Below are positions 61,528 to 64,000 of a DNA stretch of 64,000 nt, piece after piece. Numbering within the stretch: the stretch's first letter is position 1; every line of letters begins with the position of its first letter. The notes below the pieces were generated by a model. The model saw nothing but the letters and a program-made list of their open reading frames with translations, was not told where the DNA came from and searched no databases. Origin of the DNA: Chondrus crispus (taxonomy: Eukaryota; Rhodophyta; Florideophyceae; Gigartinales; Gigartinaceae); contig NW_005178652.1 in the NCBI RefSeq assembly GCF_000350225.1, positions 333,691 to 397,690 on the forward strand, written 5' to 3'. Position numbers and translations under genes: made by a program.

Positions 61528-62284
61528 TGTAATTGTACGACCACATGATGACACGCATGACACACAATGACAGATATGACACGTGTAGAAGCGAAAGCAC
61601 TCAGCACATCAAACGGAACAACTTTGGGTTTCAACGTGTACACGTGTCGTTTATGTGTCCAGTCGCACTTTCCTCGCAATTCTGAGCATGCTTCATTTTT
61701 GTGTTGACACGTGTAATATCTGTACACTGTGGCACTCTACAGTACATTCTGAACATGTTTCATTATTCTTGATTTGACACATGTATGACACGTATGACAT
61801 TTGTCCTACACGTGTTTGACGCATATGAAATATATGTCACGGTGTTTTTGCTCTAAAACTTGCATTGCATTAATCGTAGACTAAAGTCTCTACCCTACAG
61901 CACAGTGCATTTAGATATTATTGACTCTCGGACGGTCCCAAATTATCATTAGCAGAGAGTGCAAACATTATCAGCGACCGAGAGTGCAAGAAGGAGAGTC
62001 ACCTGATTATCAGCGACAGAGAGGGCAAACATTATCAGCGAACGAGAGTGCAAGAAGGAGAGTCACCTGATTATTAGCGACAGAGAGTGCAAACATTATC
62101 AACAACCGAGAGTGCACGAAGGAGAGTCACTTGACCAGGCCTAATGGCCCGTACTGTATTTCGTAGACTATAAGTAGCGCCGATAGTTGGCGACCAAGAG
62201 TAAAATGGCATCAACTTCTTTTCCAATCAACCACCACCAGCCTTCAACCATCCTTCTTCCCTCTGCCCCGCTGACCTTCCTATA
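61528..62284 (+). repeat. LTR type D (copia, relative of type C), 757 bp
   Basis: Starts TGTAATTGTACGACCACATG like type C and ends GACCTTCCTATA, directly followed by a tRNA-iMet-type PBS. TATA-like CTATAAGTAG at about 62169. Opposite in orientation to the leader it abuts. It contains a 64-bp minisatellite. Confidence 0.75.
61942..62133 (+). repeat. 64-bp minisatellite in LTR-D, about 2.6 copies
   Basis: Units starting attatcagcga at 61967 and 62031 are 64 bp each; a partial copy starts at 62095 and a 25-bp half unit precedes them at 61942. Each unit itself has two halves sharing gcga-cgagagtgca-like words. Confidence 0.8.
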
Positions 62285-62298
62285 GGTTATGGGTCCAG
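62285..62298 (+). promoter_or_regulatory. PBS after LTR-D
   Basis: GGTTATGGGTCCAG, one mismatch from the A/B/C family PBS. Confidence 0.75.
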
Positions 62299-62559
62299 AT
62301 TTACGCTACCATTCGTGAGTTCGATTCTCACCGGGTGCACTTGGGCGGCGCAATGTTTGTTTGTTTGTTTGTGTCACACTTGGGAACGTACCTGCCTGTG
62401 TGTTGTGCAGTGACCCGCGCCGTGTGTTTGGCGTCCCCTGGTCGAGGGGGAGTGTTGAAATAGTGAGCGCGCCCAAGGGGACACCAAGAAGCCAGCGCCT
62501 GTGGCCTAGTGGTTAACGAATTTTTGCGGCAAATTTTTCAGACCTCGATTTTAACATCA
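62299..62559 (+). mobile_element. TRIM-like miniature LTR element, 5'-truncated
   Basis: A short internal region (to 62443), a PPT (gagggggag, 62444-62452) and a 107-bp LTR (62453-62559, TGTTGAAATAG...AACATCA). No coding capacity. The internal part holds a tRNA T-arm-like stem (GTGAG TTCGATT CTCAC, 62315-62331) containing a B-box match; the LTR holds an exact A-box consensus TGGCCTAGTGG (62502-62512). The 5' LTR is missing; LTR-D takes its place. The right flank gtatg is the expected duplication. Confidence 0.65.
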
Positions 62560-62810
62560 GTATGCCCAAGCAGTACTGAAACGGATCAAAATGTCGGCAT
62601 GCAATCCTTGCGTTACTCCGATGGAACAGTCTCGACATGTCACAATGCAAGTTGCGGAAACTGGCACTGATGACAACCCATGCTTTGAACCATATCGTCA
62701 GGCCATTGGATGTCTAATGTTCCTAATTGTCGGGACCCGCCCCGATATTGCGTTTGCCATTGGAAAGTTATCTCAACACTGTGCCGACCCTCACGAGTCG
62801 CATTGGACAG
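62560..62810 (+). pseudogene. Copia RT/RNase H fragment (A/B family)
   Basis: Matches 21461-21711 of Copia-P: YAQAVLKRIKMSACNPCVTPMEQS through GTRPDIAFAIGKLSQHCADPH. Interrupted on the left by the TRIM-like LTR and on the right by a gypsy LTR. Confidence 0.9.
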
Positions 62811-63403
62811 TGTGGTATAACCACAAACGGAAATGAGATTAGGATTGGATCAGGGACAGTAAGGCAACGAGGCTTACAGCCATGCGCGCACACACGTGTC
62901 ATCCACGGGTACGGGACGCGTACTACAGGTGGACTGTCAGCCCCGCCGGCTGACAGCGTTACAGTGTCGGTAGACCAGCACTACTGTAGAGTTATGATAG
63001 ACTACAATGTACATTAAATATGAGCGGACCGCCGGCGGTGGAGGACGACAAGCACGGACTTGTCAAGGATCCTCCACCTTGGTCCGCCCGCTTACTTTTA
63101 GGTACTTCCGTCCGTTTTACCTAGGAGTTGCACCGCGCGCGGGTTGAGGACGCGCGTAGCACGCCCACGAGCCGGCTCCGCCTCCGTCCGTCGGTACTAG
63201 ATCGTCACCCAGTACCGCTCCGGGGCGTCGAGGCGTAGAACCGCTCGCGCGTGCGCGCGTCCTCCTCGATCCCGCTCTACCACCGCTACCTCGAGCCCGT
63301 GCTCGGTACCGTGGGTGGGCCGTGCTTCTATCTTCCCGCCGATCGGGGTCTTTCCGAACTGTCAGTACTCACCCCCCTTGTCGTTGGGGGTGATTATACT
63401 ACA
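62811..63403 (+). repeat. 5' LTR of a gypsy element (family G3), 593 bp
   Basis: TGTGGTATAACC at the left end, TTATACTACA at the right, inserted in the copia RT fragment (left flank gacag). Same family as 37691-38355. ACACGTGT at about 62890 and a GACTGTCAGCCCC...GGCTGACAG hairpin at about 62935. Confidence 0.9.
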
Positions 63404-63404
63404 G

Positions 63405-63420
63405 TGGTCTCCCGACCTAG
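63405..63420 (+). promoter_or_regulatory. PBS of the right-edge gypsy element
   Basis: TGGTCTCCCGACCTAG, one base after the LTR; one mismatch from the Gypsy-2 PBS. Confidence 0.7.
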
Positions 63421-63480
63421 AAGACTCTCAAGATCGAACCGAGAAGACTATCGTTTACCTCCGCGTCCGTACGCGTCGAG

Positions 63481-64000
63481 ATGAGTGGCGAATATCCCAC
63501 CTCGATTCGCTCGGAGCCCGCCGATGTGCGAGAGGCCGCGCTCTGCGTCCGAGTTGGCGATGGCGACGCTGGTCCTCGACACCGCGAACCGTCGCCCGAC
63601 TTCTCCGAAGGACGCGCTCGCGCGATGTACGATCGCATCGCGGAGTATATCGAAGATGTCCGAACATCCCTCCGTATCGACGTCTCCGACAGCGTCTACG
63701 CCCGCTGTATGGATGAGTTGCGCTCCCTCCGCGAAGGAAGGTTTGAGCGCGTAACTCAGTCCTTGGAGAACCTGCGCGCCCTCTTCGACCAGCTACAGTC
63801 CCGTTTGGTACTGGTCGAAGAGGCGCGCATCGATTCCCCCGCCGTGGACGTTGCGGGTCGACCCGCGAGTGCAAACTCCGGGGTCCGACGCGACCCGCAA
63901 CCCTTCCCATCAGCCGAACAGATGGGAGCGTTTGCGCACATGGCGGCGGAGCTCAACTCAACGCGCCGCCGTGCCCGTGAGATGGAACAGACCTCGGCCG
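63481..64000 (+). CDS. Gypsy Gag N-terminus (runs off window)
   Basis: From the ATG at 63481 (MSGEYPTSIRSEPADVRE) the frame is open for 173 codons to the window edge. It begins 60 bp after the PBS, the usual place for gag. The region looks helical with heptad spacing (MDELRSLREGRFERVTQSL, LENLRALFDQLQSRLVLVEE), like the coiled-coil N-terminus of the Gypsy-2 Gag, although the sequences differ. The capsid domain and zinc knuckle would lie beyond the window. This may be an intact element. Confidence 0.75.
   Translation, partial: MSGEYPTSIRSEPADVREAALCVRVGDGDAGPRHREPSPDFSEGRARAMYDRIAEYIEDVRTSLRIDVSDSVYARCMDELRSLREGRFERVTQSLENLRALFDQLQSRLVLVEEARIDSPAVDVAGRPASANSGVRRDPQPFPSAEQMGAFAHMAAELNSTRRRAREMEQTSA

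Noticed and set aside
62311-62335. A tRNA gene, or a permuted tRNA with 3' half before 5' half
   Set aside because: A T-arm and, 170 bp later, a D-arm-like A box exist, but the acceptor strands (CGGGTGC and GCGCCTG) do not pair and no anticodon arm was found.

Overview
This is a eukaryotic, repeat-saturated stretch made almost entirely of nested LTR retrotransposons of two superfamilies: Ty1/copia in the left third and far right, and Ty3/gypsy with a C-terminal chromodomain in the right half. One gene-like island (about 23.6-31.8 kb) lies between them. No rRNA, intact tRNA, bacterial operon or CRISPR is visible. Intron-poor ORFs in a sea of LTR elements would fit a florideophyte red alga such as Chondrus, but that is a low-confidence guess; the sequence does not name the host.

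Left part, 1-23554 (copia). Copia-A1 (- strand, 5' half only, 1-2921) sits in the RT gene of a decayed - strand element, Copia-C1 (2922-9695). The leader of Copia-C1 carries a solo LTR (6433-7695, 5-bp duplication taacc). At 9696-11302 lie a truncated LTR and a chimeric LTR, each preceded by its own primer-binding site (PBS). Next comes Copia-P (+ strand, 11303-23554, 5' end missing). It is split by a complete - strand element, Copia-B1 (12600-20349, 7750 bp, duplication aatct on both sides). Copia-A1 and Copia-B1 share an intact 180-codon ORF with two C2H2 fingers between the 5' LTR and gag. All copia families here use a PBS complementary to the anticodon region of initiator tRNA-Met, as in Drosophila copia (half-tRNA priming).

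Middle island, 23555-32206. It has five ORFs of unknown function (24425-25825 -, 27881-29290 +, 29471-30163 -, 30188-30817 -, 30851-31716 - with a frame change), a perfect 50-bp palindrome (24193-24242), a 65-bp hairpin-bearing tandem repeat (26391-26680) and two shorter duplications.

Right part, 32207-64000 (gypsy). A chromodomain remnant (32207-32717), an antisense ORF and an LTR (37691-38355) represent one family. Gypsy-1 (38356-60072) is 5'-truncated and split by the complete Gypsy-2 (39717-54543, 14.8 kb, duplication accgc). In all three elements a long reading frame lies on the opposite strand between the chromodomain and the 3' LTR. In Gypsy-1 that frame is itself interrupted by a solo LTR (56019-57074, duplication ggaac). 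From 60073 to 62810 there are a copia gag/leader fragment, an LTR of a fourth copia family, and two 107-bp LTR copies of a miniature (TRIM-like) element with a tRNA-type A box. The window ends in the 5' LTR and start of gag of another gypsy element (62811-64000).

How the parts relate: gag, protease, integrase and RT/RNase H make up the copy machinery. Every element here is disabled by at least one break, except possibly the one running off the right edge. The most unusual features are the accessory ORFs (zinc-finger leader ORF in copia, antisense ORF in gypsy), the U3 exchange between otherwise near-identical copia elements, and the TRIM-like element with a possible split Pol III promoter.
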